Assembly: GCA_900541885.1 (NCBI GenBank)
Contig: UQKW01000010.1
Coordinates: 1 to 64,000 of the forward strand
Direction of reading: 5' to 3'
DNA: 64,000 nucleotides
Source: an uncultured Collinsella sp.
GTDB taxonomy: Bacteria > Actinomycetota > Coriobacteriia > Coriobacteriales > Coriobacteriaceae
Below are positions 6,679 to 15,734 of the stretch, one piece after another; position 1 is the stretch's first letter, and each line of letters starts with the position of its first letter. The notes beneath the pieces were generated by a model. That model made no database searches, was not told the DNA's origin, and saw only the letters and a program-made list of their open reading frames with translations. The translations under genes were made by a program, and so were the position numbers.

Positions 6679-7852
6679 GGTCAAGCGCGACCAAAAGGGC
6701 GTGTGGTACGCGCAGCCGTATCTTGGTAAGGCGCCTGACGGGCGGCAGATACGGCCACGCCGTAGCTTCCCGGATGCCAGGACGCGCGATGAAGCGCAGG
6801 CTTTGGCTGACGCTTGGGCTTCGCATCTGACCTTTGACGGCAAGGTCAAGAGCACGCTCATAGTCGACCTGCTTTGGGAGTACATCGAGCAGCGGAAGGT
6901 CAAGGGCGCTGGCCTGAACACCGTGAAGAGATGGTCGCTCTTCACACGAACCTACGTGGGCAAGTACCTCAAGGGCAAAGTCGCTCGCGACCTTACCGCT
7001 ATCGAGCTGAACGACTTCGAGACGCGGCTTGGTGTGAGCAAGAAGAACGGCGGTCAAGGTCTTTCGCGCAACACGATCATCAGCGTTCACCACTTTTTGC
7101 GCGGTGCTTACAACTTTTGGGTGCGCATCGGCATCTGCGAGAACAACCCAATGCTCATGGTCGCGAAGCCGCCAGAGGAACGCCATGAAGCCGTGAGCAT
7201 CGACGAATGGGATTACAAGGCGCTCGATGCCACGGTTTCAGAAAAGCTCGACCTTGAGATGCCCGAGAAGCGTTTCATGCGCCAATCAGCCTACGCTTTC
7301 GCGGCCTGGCTCGCACTGCATACGGGGATGCGCGTCGGCGAAGTATGCGCCGTAAGGCGGCGCGACCTCCACAAGGCGCAAGGGTTCATCCTCGTGAGCG
7401 GAACGGTCATCGAGGTTCCGGGCGGTGGCGTTATCCGCTCCAACGTGACCAAGAACAAGAAGACGCGGCCTGTGGCGTTAATCGACGAAGAGTGGGAGCG
7501 GATAAAAGCCTATCTCGCGCAACAGGATTCGATTTCAGACGCTTTCACGCCCGATTCGCCACTGGTGAGCATAGACGGCTCTTACATGCGCCCAACGACC
7601 GTCTCAAAGGCTTTCAGCCGCGCTCGCGACCGTGCAGGCATGCCGAAGGCGTACACGTTCCACTCATTGCGCCACACGCACGCCACGTGGTGCCTTGCGA
7701 ACGGCGTTGACCTCAAGACGCTTGCAGATCGCTTGGGGCACTCGAACGAAGCGACAACGCTGAAACTCTACGCGCACCTTCTGCCAGGGCGCGACCAGGC
7801 GGCGGCTCAGGCATTCAACAACTTCGCCAAGCAGCTTGAGGACGGAGTGTAA
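6668..7852 (+). CDS. Internal tyrosine recombinase
   Basis: A 394-residue tyrosine recombinase. The N-terminal arm-binding strand (WYAQPYLGKAPDGRQIRPRRS) and SAM-like core-binding domain (about 60-165) precede the catalytic domain with Arg222, His332, Arg335, His358 and nucleophile Tyr368 (LKLYAHLLPGRDQAA). All catalytic residues are present. It lies on the plus strand inside the early operon, 5 kb from the attachment end, in a phage that already has a serine integrase. The closest relative in this window is the recombinase at 58172-59371 of prophage 2 (same N- and C-terminal signatures). Possible roles are genome multimer resolution, inversion, or an alternative integration/excision route. 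Confidence 0.92.
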   Translation: MDVEVKRDQKGVWYAQPYLGKAPDGRQIRPRRSFPDARTRDEAQALADAWASHLTFDGKVKSTLIVDLLWEYIEQRKVKGAGLNTVKRWSLFTRTYVGKYLKGKVARDLTAIELNDFETRLGVSKKNGGQGLSRNTIISVHHFLRGAYNFWVRIGICENNPMLMVAKPPEERHEAVSIDEWDYKALDATVSEKLDLEMPEKRFMRQSAYAFAAWLALHTGMRVGEVCAVRRRDLHKAQGFILVSGTVIEVPGGGVIRSNVTKNKKTRPVALIDEEWERIKAYLAQQDSISDAFTPDSPLVSIDGSYMRPTTVSKAFSRARDRAGMPKAYTFHSLRHTHATWCLANGVDLKTLADRLGHSNEATTLKLYAHLLPGRDQAAAQAFNNFAKQLEDGV

Positions 7853-7855
7853 ACG

Positions 7856-7891
7856 GTGTGTAAATGGCAAGACCTCGGCCATTTGCTACAC
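7856..7891. repeat. Inverted repeat at the 3' end of the internal recombinase
   Basis: AAATGGC (7862-7868) and GCCATTT (7878-7884) are separated by 9 bp, with outer GTGT and ACAC adding weaker symmetry. It starts just after the recombinase stop. There is no T-run, so it is a poor terminator. The size and spacing resemble a tyrosine-recombinase core site, but this is inferred only. Confidence 0.35.
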
Positions 7892-7980
7892 GACACGAAA
7901 ACGAGAGGTCAGAAAGCAAAACCGATGGTTTGGGAACGGTTAGCCGCCGTATTCCAAGTAAGAATCAGGAGATACAGAAA

Positions 7981-8307
7981 ATGGTACCGAAATTGACCGC
8001 CGAGCAAAGGCGTTCCGCCCTCGATAAGGGGATGCAGATCAGATGCAAGCGAGCTGATTACAAGGTCAAGCTGAAATACGGCATCATGTCGATTGAGCGG
8101 CTCTTTGAGTTGGCGGACAGTGGCGACCAGGCTGCATCGGGCATGCGTGTCGAATCATTGATTAGGTCGATGCCCGGTTTTGCCGCGCCACGAACCCAGA
8201 AGCTCATGAAGAGCCTGCACATCAGCGCGACCCGCCGAGTGAAGGGACTTGGGTACATCCAGCGCGAAGGACTTATCAAGGCTCTTGGGGGTGGATGCCG
8301 TGAGTAG
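7981..8307 (+). CDS. Actinobacterial integration host factor (mIHF) homologue
   Basis: 108 residues. LTAEQRRSALDKGMQIRCKR, then MRVESLIRSMPGFAAPRTQKLM and the DNA-binding end ISATRRVKGLGYIQREGL, match the mIHF family (helix-two-turn-helix; known in mycobacteria as the cofactor of phage L5 integrase). The ATG at 7981 follows AGGAGA by 8 bp. An upstream extension to 7864 lacks family similarity. It is the next gene after the internal tyrosine recombinase, so it probably supplies that enzyme's DNA-bending cofactor or shapes phage DNA generally. Confidence 0.88.
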   Translation: MVPKLTAEQRRSALDKGMQIRCKRADYKVKLKYGIMSIERLFELADSGDQAASGMRVESLIRSMPGFAAPRTQKLMKSLHISATRRVKGLGYIQREGLIKALGGGCRE

Positions 8308-8536
8308 GTCGAGTGAGCGAGCACGCCGCCGAATCAAGAGGTTGAGTGTGCTTGTAGCGGTGCTCATAGCGTTGTTGGGCTGCGTCATCGTCTTTCTTTG
8401 TTTTTGCCTTATGGAACTGTTCATAAGCATCATTACCGGTTGCCTGTTCTCTTGGCTCTTCCCATTGCTCGCAACCGCGATGGTGATCATGACCTATATC
8501 GCATTGGCAATCGTGAGGGGTGGTAGCTGTGAGTGA
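8300..8536 (+). CDS. Small membrane protein
   Basis: 78 residues from a GTG that overlaps the end of the mIHF gene; GTG 8291 is an alternative. A basic N-terminus (RARRRIKR) is followed by two hydrophobic helices. No family is recognised. Confidence 0.5.
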   Translation: MSRSSERARRRIKRLSVLVAVLIALLGCVIVFLCFCLMELFISIITGCLFSWLFPLLATAMVIMTYIALAIVRGGSCE

Positions 8537-8939
8537 CAGCCTTAACAGCGTCACCTTGAGTGGCAACCTTGGGCAAGACGCAGAGGTTAGGTACACCAAC
8601 AGCGGCCTTGCGGTAACGAGCTTTTCGCTGGCCGTGAACAAGAGCCGCAAGCAGCAGGACGGCAGCTATAAGGATGCGACCAGCTGGGTCGACTGCGTGA
8701 TGTACGGCAAGCGCGGCGAAGCGATGTTTAACAACGGCCTTCTGATGAAAGGCGCACGCCTGGCTATCCTTGGGCACCTGTACCAGAACGTGTGGGAGAA
8801 GGACGGCAAACGCTACCGCAAGCTCGAGGTCATCGTTGATAACGTGGCAATCATGACCTCGCATCGACAGTCACAGCAGCCAGCGGCGGCGCCGGCTACG
8901 ACCTACCCAGATGTGTACGACGAAGATATTCCCTTCTAA
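8529..8939 (+). CDS. ssb: Single-stranded DNA-binding protein
   Basis: 136 residues. OB-fold start SLNSVTLSGNLGQDAEVRYT, then WVDCVMYGKRGE, a short linker and the acidic tip DEDIPF that recruits replication partners. Translation probably starts at GTG 8529; GTG 8520 is in frame. A phage-coded SSB next to dut fits self-sufficient DNA replication. Confidence 0.93.
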   Translation: MSDSLNSVTLSGNLGQDAEVRYTNSGLAVTSFSLAVNKSRKQQDGSYKDATSWVDCVMYGKRGEAMFNNGLLMKGARLAILGHLYQNVWEKDGKRYRKLEVIVDNVAIMTSHRQSQQPAAAPATTYPDVYDEDIPF

Positions 8940-8948
8940 GGAGCTGAC

Positions 8949-9386
8949 ATGTACGGACGAAAGATGAACGTTTGCCTGGCTGACGGAACAGCCATGCCGA
9001 CATACGCGCACGATGGCGATGCAGGCTTCGACCTTTGCATCGCCGAGGATGTAAGGCTTGAGCCAAACGCGAGCGCGGTCTGCGGACTTGGCTTTGCCTG
9101 CGAGATTCCGAGCGGCTGTGTCGGTTTGGTCATCCCGAGCTCCGGCCTTGGCGCTCACTACGGCGTGACGCTGCGCAACGGCGTGGGTGTCATCGACAGC
9201 GGATACCTTGGCGCGGTGTACGCACCGCTGGTCAATCTCAGCTGCGACACCGTGTTTCTTCCCAAGGGTACGCGCGTGTGCCAGATGGTCGTTGTCCCGT
9301 TCGTGCCGTGCGATCTTGTCGGGGTCGATAGCCTGACCGACACCGAGCGCGGTACCGACGGCTTCGGCTCTACGGGTGTCGACTAG
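8949..9386 (+). CDS. dut: dUTP diphosphatase
   Basis: 145 residues. All five trimeric dUTPase motifs are present: DAGFDL, PSSGLG, the uridine-binding GVGVIDSGYLG with catalytic Asp, RVCQMVV, and the C-terminal P-loop-like RGTDGFGSTG. It hydrolyses dUTP to dUMP and PPi, keeping uracil out of phage DNA. AAGGAG precedes the ATG. Confidence 0.93.
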   Translation: MYGRKMNVCLADGTAMPTYAHDGDAGFDLCIAEDVRLEPNASAVCGLGFACEIPSGCVGLVIPSSGLGAHYGVTLRNGVGVIDSGYLGAVYAPLVNLSCDTVFLPKGTRVCQMVVVPFVPCDLVGVDSLTDTERGTDGFGSTGVD

Positions 9387-9398
9387 GGTTGATGCTTT

Positions 9399-9842
9399 GT
9401 GGATGCCAAGGAATATTTCGAGCGCATTCGTGACGAGGTGGCTAGCATCGAACATGCAAAGGAGATGCTAGCCCGTCTTAAGGCTCGCGAAGGAGCCAAG
9501 GCGCAGAGTTACAGCGCAGGCGGCGGTGGCGGCTCAGACCCTATGGATGCGATTAACGGACGTATCGACTTTGAGGGGAGGTTGGAAAGGAGGATCGCGG
9601 ATAGCCAAGCCGAGGTGGACGAAGCGTGCGTGCTGCTCTACGGTGCTGACAATCGCGGCGGCTTGGCTAAGCTCAAGGGCAACCGCTACGCCGACGCGCT
9701 GTGCATGGCCTATCTCCAAGCTATGCCATGGGACGAGATAGCCGATGTGATGCAGTGCTCGCGCCAATGGTGCAGGGAGCTTTGCAACGTTGGGTTCCGC
9801 TATATCGACGAGGTGGGTTTTGCCGCGCTCAAAGATATTTGA
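9399..9842 (+). CDS. Phage late-gene transcription regulator (RinA/ArpU/DUF1492-like)
   Basis: 147 residues with a GTG start. A coiled coil (1-35), a glycine-rich linker and a C-terminal sigma-4-like helix-turn-helix (YLQAMPWDEIADVMQCSRQWCRELC) give the architecture of RinA/ArpU-type regulators. It is the last early gene, just before a terminator and the packaging genes, where such regulators switch on late transcription. Confidence 0.75.
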   Translation: MDAKEYFERIRDEVASIEHAKEMLARLKAREGAKAQSYSAGGGGGSDPMDAINGRIDFEGRLERRIADSQAEVDEACVLLYGADNRGGLAKLKGNRYADALCMAYLQAMPWDEIADVMQCSRQWCRELCNVGFRYIDEVGFAALKDI

Positions 9843-9902
9843 GATTGGTACTTGTCATCACTTTTCGGTTTGCGTTATATTTCGGTACGGTGGATTATCA
9901 GA

Positions 9903-9935
9903 AAGGGACACGGCCTTGGGTCGCGTCCCTTTTTT
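9903..9935 (+). terminator. Terminator between early and late regions
   Basis: AAGGGAC (9903-9909) pairs with GTCCCTT (9925-9931), with an internal CGG/CCG helix, followed by a T-run. It separates the late regulator from the HNH gene, so late transcription must start or read through here. Confidence 0.8.
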
Positions 9936-9950
9936 GTTGGGGGTCGCGCA

Positions 9951-10280
9951 ATGGCTAAGGGCTTCTCGTATCGGTTCTACCATTCCAAGGATTGGGAACG
10001 GGCGCGAGAGCTCGCATTGCAACGCGACGCCTATCTTTGCCAGCATTGCCTTAAGGCTGGCATCGCAACACCGGCAACGATGGTGCACCACATCATCGAG
10101 CTAACACCATCGAACATCAGCGATCCGAACATAGCGACCGACACTCGCAACCTTGTAAGCCTGTGCGACCTCTGCCACAAGAAGGTGCACGGCTTTGCAA
10201 GGCAGGGCAGCACAAGGCAAGGGCTGCGCTTTGACGAGGACGGCAACTTGATTTCGCTGACAGACGAAAACACAGACTGA
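9951..10280 (+). CDS. HNH endonuclease (packaging-associated)
   Basis: 109 residues. FYHSKDWERARELALQRDAYLCQHC, then VHHIIEL and LCDLCHKKVHG give the CxxC...HH...CxxCH of HNH nucleases. Next to the terminase genes, such proteins stimulate cos cleavage in HK97-type phages. The ATG at 9951 is chosen because the upstream frame runs through the terminator hairpin. The 153-bp gap to terS is a plausible place for the cos site. Confidence 0.9.
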   Translation: MAKGFSYRFYHSKDWERARELALQRDAYLCQHCLKAGIATPATMVHHIIELTPSNISDPNIATDTRNLVSLCDLCHKKVHGFARQGSTRQGLRFDEDGNLISLTDENTD

Positions 10281-10433
10281 GCACAAGCGCACAGTCAAAC
10301 AAAACGACAGACAAAACAGCAGGTCACAGCTTCGAGCTATCCCCCCGGTCTAAAATCAAGGCACCCAGCATAGGGCACCAACGCCGGAAGATAGAAATTT
10401 GCGTGTGACGGGTTTCAGAACGGGGGTGGTCTT

Positions 10434-10862
10434 GTGGGAAGGCGAAAAGTGTGCGAAAGTAACGACCTTTTGCCCAAAGCCACGGAAAGTCCCCCGAAGA
10501 AGCACACCGCTTCCATCGAGAGCCGATACCAAAGCGAGCTGAAAAAGCTCCAACGGCTCACCAAGGACGCGATACCGGACGAGAAGCGAAGCGCCGTGCT
10601 TCCGCTGATGTCGAACATCGCGTTCTTGAAGGTCAAGCTTGACGAAGCCCGCCGCGAGCTGATGTACGAGAGCATCTTCACCGAATATGACAACGGCGGC
10701 GGTCAATCCGGCCTGCGGGAGCATCCGGGTTTCAGCGCCTACAACAAGCTGTTCACGACCTTCTCGCGCGGCATCAAGCAGCTCACCGACATGATGCCGT
10801 CCGGCAGCACCGCAGGCGATGCGCTCATTGACTACCTCAATGAAACGCGCTTCGGCGGCTAA
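10434..10862 (+). CDS. terS: Terminase small subunit (P27 family)
   Basis: 142 residues with a GTG start. It is helical, with a C-terminal half (EHPGFSAYNKLFTTFSRGIKQL) typical of P27-type small terminases. It sits between the HNH gene and terL, overlapping terL. It recognises the packaging site. Confidence 0.8.
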   Translation: MGRRKVCESNDLLPKATESPPKKHTASIESRYQSELKKLQRLTKDAIPDEKRSAVLPLMSNIAFLKVKLDEARRELMYESIFTEYDNGGGQSGLREHPGFSAYNKLFTTFSRGIKQLTDMMPSGSTAGDALIDYLNETRFGG

Positions 10863-12579
10863 GAAGCGAAGCGGCGCTGGTCGCTGCGAGCAGGCGATAC
10901 GAAGCTACTTCGGTGGCATCCTCAACGGTGAGATCACTGCTTGCGAGAAGATGCATCAGCTCGCGGAGCGCGTGCTGCGCGACCTGGATAACACCGATCC
11001 GCTCTATCCGTACCATTACCGCGAAGAGTTCGCGGCGAAGCACGTCACCTTCATCGAGACGTTTTGCCGACTTCCGAGCGGAAAGCTTGGACGCAAGTTC
11101 AAGCTCGAGCTTTTCCAGTTGGCCATCCTCTCCGTAATCTTCGGTTTCGTGGATGCCGAGGGCTTGCGCCAATACCGCGAAGTCCTTTGGATTATGGGGC
11201 GAAAGAACGGCAAGACCGCGCTTGCGTCGGCTATCGAGCTTGACTTGCTCATTAACGATGACGAGGGTGCGCCGGAAGTCTACAACGTGGCTACGGCTCA
11301 CGATCAGGCGGCGAAGGGCTTCAACAACGCCTGGCGAATGGTGATGACCTCACCGGCGCTGGCAAAGCACGTGCGAAAGCGCGTGAGCGACCTTTACTGC
11401 GGCCTCAACATGGGGTCAATCAAGGCGCTTTCCGCCAACACGAACCACCTTGACGGCTTGGACATCTCAGGCGCTATCGTTGACGAGCTCGCAGCCATGC
11501 GAAACCGCGACCTCTACGACCTGACGATTCAGGGTATTTCCGCCCGTAGGCAACCGCTGGTTTTGGAGATCACGACCAACGGATTCGTGCGCGGCGGCAT
11601 TTTCGATGCTCAGTACGAATACGCCACCAAATGGCTGAACGGCGAAGCGTCCGGCGAAAAAGCCGAGCATTTCATCGCTTTCATTTTCGAGCTTGACGAG
11701 CGCGAGGAATGGAAAGACGAGAAGTGCTGGATTAAGGCGAATCCCGGACTTGGAACAATCAAGTCCCTGAAATCGCTCAGGGAAAACGTCTCCAAGGCGC
11801 TCGATGACCCTACATTTTTGCCGACACTGCTGGTAAAAGACTTCAACCTCATTGAGAACCAGAGCCAAGCCTGGCTCAAATGGTCTGAGATCCACAACGA
11901 AGCCACGTTCGACCCGTCCGACGGGTCTTTTTCTTACGCAGTTCTCGGCGTGGACGCTTCGGACACGACCGACCTAACGGCGGCGTGCCTGCTGATGATG
12001 CGCCCGAACGACGAGCATATATACGCAATGCACATGGCGTGGATTCCGCTTCGCGCCTTGGAACAGGCGGAAGCCGAGGGGCGGCGCGGAGGTCGAGACG
12101 GCGTTCCCTACGATGCCTGGATTGCCCGCGGGCTGCTCAGAACGTCGGCAACGCCGATCATCGACAAGCGCGACGTACTGGATTGGGTCACGGAGGTTCA
12201 GGAGAAGTACGGCATCTATTCGGTTGCATGCGGATATGACCCTTGGCACATGCGAGACGTTCCGACTGTCGAAGCGTACGAGGGCTATTTCGGAGCCGAC
12301 AACTTCAAGAAGGTTATCCAAGGCGCTCAAACGCTATCGATGCCCATGAAGGAGCTGCGGGCGCTCTACCAGGGAAACCGCATCGTGGACAACCAGAACC
12401 CCATAGCGGAATGGTGCCGTTCCAACGTGATGATCAGAAACGACGCGAATGGCAACATTGCGCCCGACAAGAAGAACCAAGATCCGCGCAATCGCATTGA
12501 TGCTTGGGCGGCTGAGTGCGACGCGTTCGTAGTGCTCAAAGACATGATGGATGACTACCAAAGCATGATTGGAGGTTAA
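10840..12579 (+). CDS. terL: Terminase large subunit
   Basis: 579 residues from ATG 10840; ATG 10819 is possible. ATPase domain: Walker A MGRKNGKTA, and GAIVDELAAMRNRDLYD as Walker B with the catalytic acid. Nuclease domain: AVLGVDASDTTDLTAACLL and the C-terminal DPRNRIDAWAA acidic cluster. It packages DNA into proheads. Confidence 0.95.
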   Translation: MKRASAAKKRSGAGRCEQAIRSYFGGILNGEITACEKMHQLAERVLRDLDNTDPLYPYHYREEFAAKHVTFIETFCRLPSGKLGRKFKLELFQLAILSVIFGFVDAEGLRQYREVLWIMGRKNGKTALASAIELDLLINDDEGAPEVYNVATAHDQAAKGFNNAWRMVMTSPALAKHVRKRVSDLYCGLNMGSIKALSANTNHLDGLDISGAIVDELAAMRNRDLYDLTIQGISARRQPLVLEITTNGFVRGGIFDAQYEYATKWLNGEASGEKAEHFIAFIFELDEREEWKDEKCWIKANPGLGTIKSLKSLRENVSKALDDPTFLPTLLVKDFNLIENQSQAWLKWSEIHNEATFDPSDGSFSYAVLGVDASDTTDLTAACLLMMRPNDEHIYAMHMAWIPLRALEQAEAEGRRGGRDGVPYDAWIARGLLRTSATPIIDKRDVLDWVTEVQEKYGIYSVACGYDPWHMRDVPTVEAYEGYFGADNFKKVIQGAQTLSMPMKELRALYQGNRIVDNQNPIAEWCRSNVMIRNDANGNIAPDKKNQDPRNRIDAWAAECDAFVVLKDMMDDYQSMIGG

Positions 12580-12582
12580 AAC

Positions 12583-13842
12583 GTGCGAAAACCAACGCTT
12601 TTCCGCTCGATGTTCGATGCCGTGTTCCATAAGCCGATCATGCAGGCAGTCGATGGCTACTTTCAGACGTTCACGGCCTACGCGCCGCGCTTCACGTCGT
12701 GGTCTGGCGGCATCTACGAAGCCGAGCTGACGCGCTCCATAATCGAGCGTAACGCCGACCATGCTTCAAAGCTCCGTCCCGAGATTTCAGGAACGGCGCA
12801 ACCGCAATGGACGCGTTCTTTGCAGTGGCAACCGAACCCGTGGATGACAACGCCGCAGTTCTTGCATCGCGTCTCAACGATACTTGACGTTTGTGACACG
12901 TGCTTGATCGTCCCTGTTGACGGAGGGGACGGAATCACGTCCGTTGGCTATTACCCAGTGCTGCCGAGCCAGTGCGAAGCCTACGACGTTGACGGCGCTT
13001 TGTGGCTTGAGCTCCGTTTTCCCGGCGGCGATAAGACCTTGATTGAGTGGTCGCGCATCGGCGTTATGACGCGGCATCAATTCAAGAGCGATCTGTTCGG
13101 TGACGGTACCAACGTGCTTAATCCGACGCTTGATTTGATTCACGCTCAAGAGGAAGCCGAGAAAACAGCTATCGAGCAGGGCGCGGCGGTGCGCTTCATC
13201 GGCAAACTTTCGCAAAACCGAAACCCGAAAGACACGATGGAATCCGCAAAAGCTTTCAATGAGCAGCTGGGGGCTTCGAATGCTGGCGGCATCGTCGTTT
13301 ACGACAACAAATATCAAGAGGTCAAGCAGATTGCGCCGCAGAGCTACACCGTTGACGCTGCGCAAATGGAGCGCATAGAAAAAGCAGCCTATCGTTTCTT
13401 CGGATCAAGCGAAGACATCGTTATGAACAAGGCTGACGAGGACACGTACAACGCCTTTTACGAGGGGCGTACCGAGGTCTTCGCTATCCAACTCGGTTAC
13501 GTGCTCACGGCGATGACGTTCACGCCGAACGAGATTGCCCACGGCAACTCGATTACGTTCAGCGCGAACCGCCTGGAGTTCGCGAGCAACCAAACGAAAC
13601 TCAACGTTTCGACGGCGCTGTTCGACCGAGGGATTTGGTGCGGCAACCAAGTTGCCGAGGTCTTCCAATCGCCGAGCTATCCGGGCGGCGAACGCCATGT
13701 TATTCGCGGCGAGTACATCGACCTCGACCTAATCAGCCAGCACACATCCGAGCAGGCTGCGGCTGCTGCCCAGACTAATGCGAACATCGCCGCGATAGAC
13801 GGCAAGAAAGACGGTGGTGAAGATGCCAGCCAAACCGAATGA
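12583..13842 (+). CDS. Portal protein
   Basis: 419 residues with a GTG start. HK97-type portal order: IIERNADHASKL early, the alpha/beta wing, KAAYRFFGSSEDIV and YEGRTEVFAIQLGYVLT in the stem and crown. An Ala/Gln-rich C-terminus overlaps the protease gene. It forms the dodecameric DNA channel of the head. Confidence 0.92.
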   Translation: MRKPTLFRSMFDAVFHKPIMQAVDGYFQTFTAYAPRFTSWSGGIYEAELTRSIIERNADHASKLRPEISGTAQPQWTRSLQWQPNPWMTTPQFLHRVSTILDVCDTCLIVPVDGGDGITSVGYYPVLPSQCEAYDVDGALWLELRFPGGDKTLIEWSRIGVMTRHQFKSDLFGDGTNVLNPTLDLIHAQEEAEKTAIEQGAAVRFIGKLSQNRNPKDTMESAKAFNEQLGASNAGGIVVYDNKYQEVKQIAPQSYTVDAAQMERIEKAAYRFFGSSEDIVMNKADEDTYNAFYEGRTEVFAIQLGYVLTAMTFTPNEIAHGNSITFSANRLEFASNQTKLNVSTALFDRGIWCGNQVAEVFQSPSYPGGERHVIRGEYIDLDLISQHTSEQAAAAAQTNANIAAIDGKKDGGEDASQTE

Positions 13843-14464
13843 GCGCCAGTACCGCCAGATGTCGGTGGTCTTGAGAAGCCTTGACGGCGGCGAAGGCCGC
13901 GAGAAGCGCATCGAATCCGACTACTACGTCGAGGGATACGCTTCGACATTCAATGACCCATATGTCCTATATGAAGACCCTTGGGACGGTACCGAGTACC
14001 GCGAAGTCATCAGCCCAGACGCATTCGTCGATACAGACATGAGCGACATCATCATGCAGTTCGACCATGTGGGCGACGTTTTGGCGCGCCAGTCGAACGG
14101 AACGCTCATCGTCGAGCCCGATGAGCACGGGCTTTTTATGGCCGCAGACCTCTCGAAATCAGAAGCCGCCCGAAACCGATTCGAGGAAATCGATAACGGC
14201 CTTGTTACGCGCATGTCGTGGGCGTTCACCATCGGCGCGTCCGAGTACGACCGAGACACGCATACCACGACAATCACGCGCGTCAAGAAGATTTATGACG
14301 TGTCCGCAGTCAGCCTTCCTGCTGACCCGAACACCGAAATAAGTGCAAGAAACCTGCTCAACGGAGTGATTGAGCAGTCGCGCAAGGAGCTTGCGCGAAG
14401 GAAGGGCGCGTTGCTTCGAGCAAAAGCGTGCCTGGCAATTACCAATGCGAAGAAAGGTAACTAG
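13823..14464 (+). CDS. HK97-family prohead protease
   Basis: 213 residues. A herpes-assemblin-like serine protease: VEGYASTFNDP, MQFDHVGDVLARQSNGT with the catalytic His, and RMSWAFTIG with Ser. It would mature the prohead and probably cleaves the capsid protein's N-terminal delta domain. It sits between portal and capsid. GTG 13814 is an alternative start. Confidence 0.92.
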   Translation: MPAKPNERQYRQMSVVLRSLDGGEGREKRIESDYYVEGYASTFNDPYVLYEDPWDGTEYREVISPDAFVDTDMSDIIMQFDHVGDVLARQSNGTLIVEPDEHGLFMAADLSKSEAARNRFEEIDNGLVTRMSWAFTIGASEYDRDTHTTTITRVKKIYDVSAVSLPADPNTEISARNLLNGVIEQSRKELARRKGALLRAKACLAITNAKKGN

Positions 14465-14466
14465 CA

Positions 14467-15720
14467 ATGACACTTGAGGAACTTCTTAACGACCTGCAAG
14501 CGCTTGTCGACCAGTATTCTGACGGTACTGAACCGACGGAAGAGGATGCAGCCCGCATGGCCGAGCTGACCGACCAGATTAACGAGCGCACCGCCCAGGC
14601 CGCACGGGCGGCGCAGGTTCGCAACGCCGCCGTCGCGAATGCCCGTGCCGCCATCGACGCAGGCCGCGCGCAGCACGTTGATTCCGTGCCGCTGGCGCGT
14701 TCCGCCAACGTCGCTGGCATCCCCGGCGCTGCATATGACGTGACCGACTACGACACAGCTGAGCGCCACGCGTGGGCTAAGGGTCTTGCCGAGCGCTCCG
14801 GCATCCAGCTTATCGGCGGCACCGCGCTTACCGATGTCGAGCGTGCCGCTCAGCGCCACGCAATCGAGCAGCGAGCCGAGTTCACCATGACCACGGCCAA
14901 CACCGAATCCATCGTTCCCGTGACCGTGCAGAACGAGATCATTTCCCTTATCGACAATACTGCTGTTCTCTTCGGTGACATCAGCCGAACGAACATGTCT
15001 GGTCAGGTCGAGTTCCCGCGCCACAAGTCCATCAAGAAGGGTGACGCGGCCAAGACCGAAGAGGGCGCAGCACCTACCGATATCGAGGAAAATGACTTCG
15101 ATTCCGTGCCGCTCGTAGGAACGGAGATTAAGAAGACCGTCGAGCTGTCCCGAAAGATGGCAACGCAGTCGCTTTCCGGCTTCGAGCAGTACATCATTTC
15201 CGAGGTTTCTGCACGTCTCTCCGTCGCGTGCAACGCATTCGTCCACGAGAAGCTTGCCGATGAGACTTACGGCATCGCGACCGCCAACAAGATTCAGACG
15301 GCGGCGGTAAAGAAGCTTACCAAGGCCGACATCGTGAAGATGCTGAGCCTGCTCCGCTCTTACGGCAACGCAGCTGCTAAGGGAATCATCATCTACGCCA
15401 ATAACAACACCATCTGGAACCAGATTGCCATGCTTGAGGATGCCAACGGTCGTTCTTATTTTGCAAATGAGGCTACCGATGACCCGACTGTTCAGGGACG
15501 AATCTTCGGCAAGGTCGTAAAGCAGGACGATTCCATTGCCGACAACGTGATTAAGGCCGGCTTCCCCGACCTGTTCAAGGGCAACATGTTTGATGGCCCT
15601 GACGTTACGCCTTACGTCCAGCCGCGAACCCAGAAGCGCTGCTTCGACGGCTATGTTCTGTTCGACGGTGTTCTTTCTGTCCCCGAAGCGTTCGCACAGC
15701 TCACTATCAAGCAGGCTTAA
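14467..15720 (+). CDS. Major capsid protein (HK97 fold)
   Basis: 417 residues. The N-terminal helical delta domain (about 1-100, acidic with Ala-rich helices) should be removed by the neighbouring protease. The body starts near TTANTESIVPVTVQNEI and includes the typical LFGDISRTNMSGQVEFP strand and the C-terminal GYVLFDGVLSVPEAFAQL. A strong RBS precedes it. Confidence 0.93.
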   Translation: MTLEELLNDLQALVDQYSDGTEPTEEDAARMAELTDQINERTAQAARAAQVRNAAVANARAAIDAGRAQHVDSVPLARSANVAGIPGAAYDVTDYDTAERHAWAKGLAERSGIQLIGGTALTDVERAAQRHAIEQRAEFTMTTANTESIVPVTVQNEIISLIDNTAVLFGDISRTNMSGQVEFPRHKSIKKGDAAKTEEGAAPTDIEENDFDSVPLVGTEIKKTVELSRKMATQSLSGFEQYIISEVSARLSVACNAFVHEKLADETYGIATANKIQTAAVKKLTKADIVKMLSLLRSYGNAAAKGIIIYANNNTIWNQIAMLEDANGRSYFANEATDDPTVQGRIFGKVVKQDDSIADNVIKAGFPDLFKGNMFDGPDVTPYVQPRTQKRCFDGYVLFDGVLSVPEAFAQLTIKQA

Positions 15721-15734
15721 GGAGGTGGCGCGGC

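Noticed and set aside
7864..7980. 39-residue N-terminal extension of the mIHF homologue
   Set aside because: It has no family similarity and runs through the inverted repeat; ATG 7981 has a good RBS and matches the family start.
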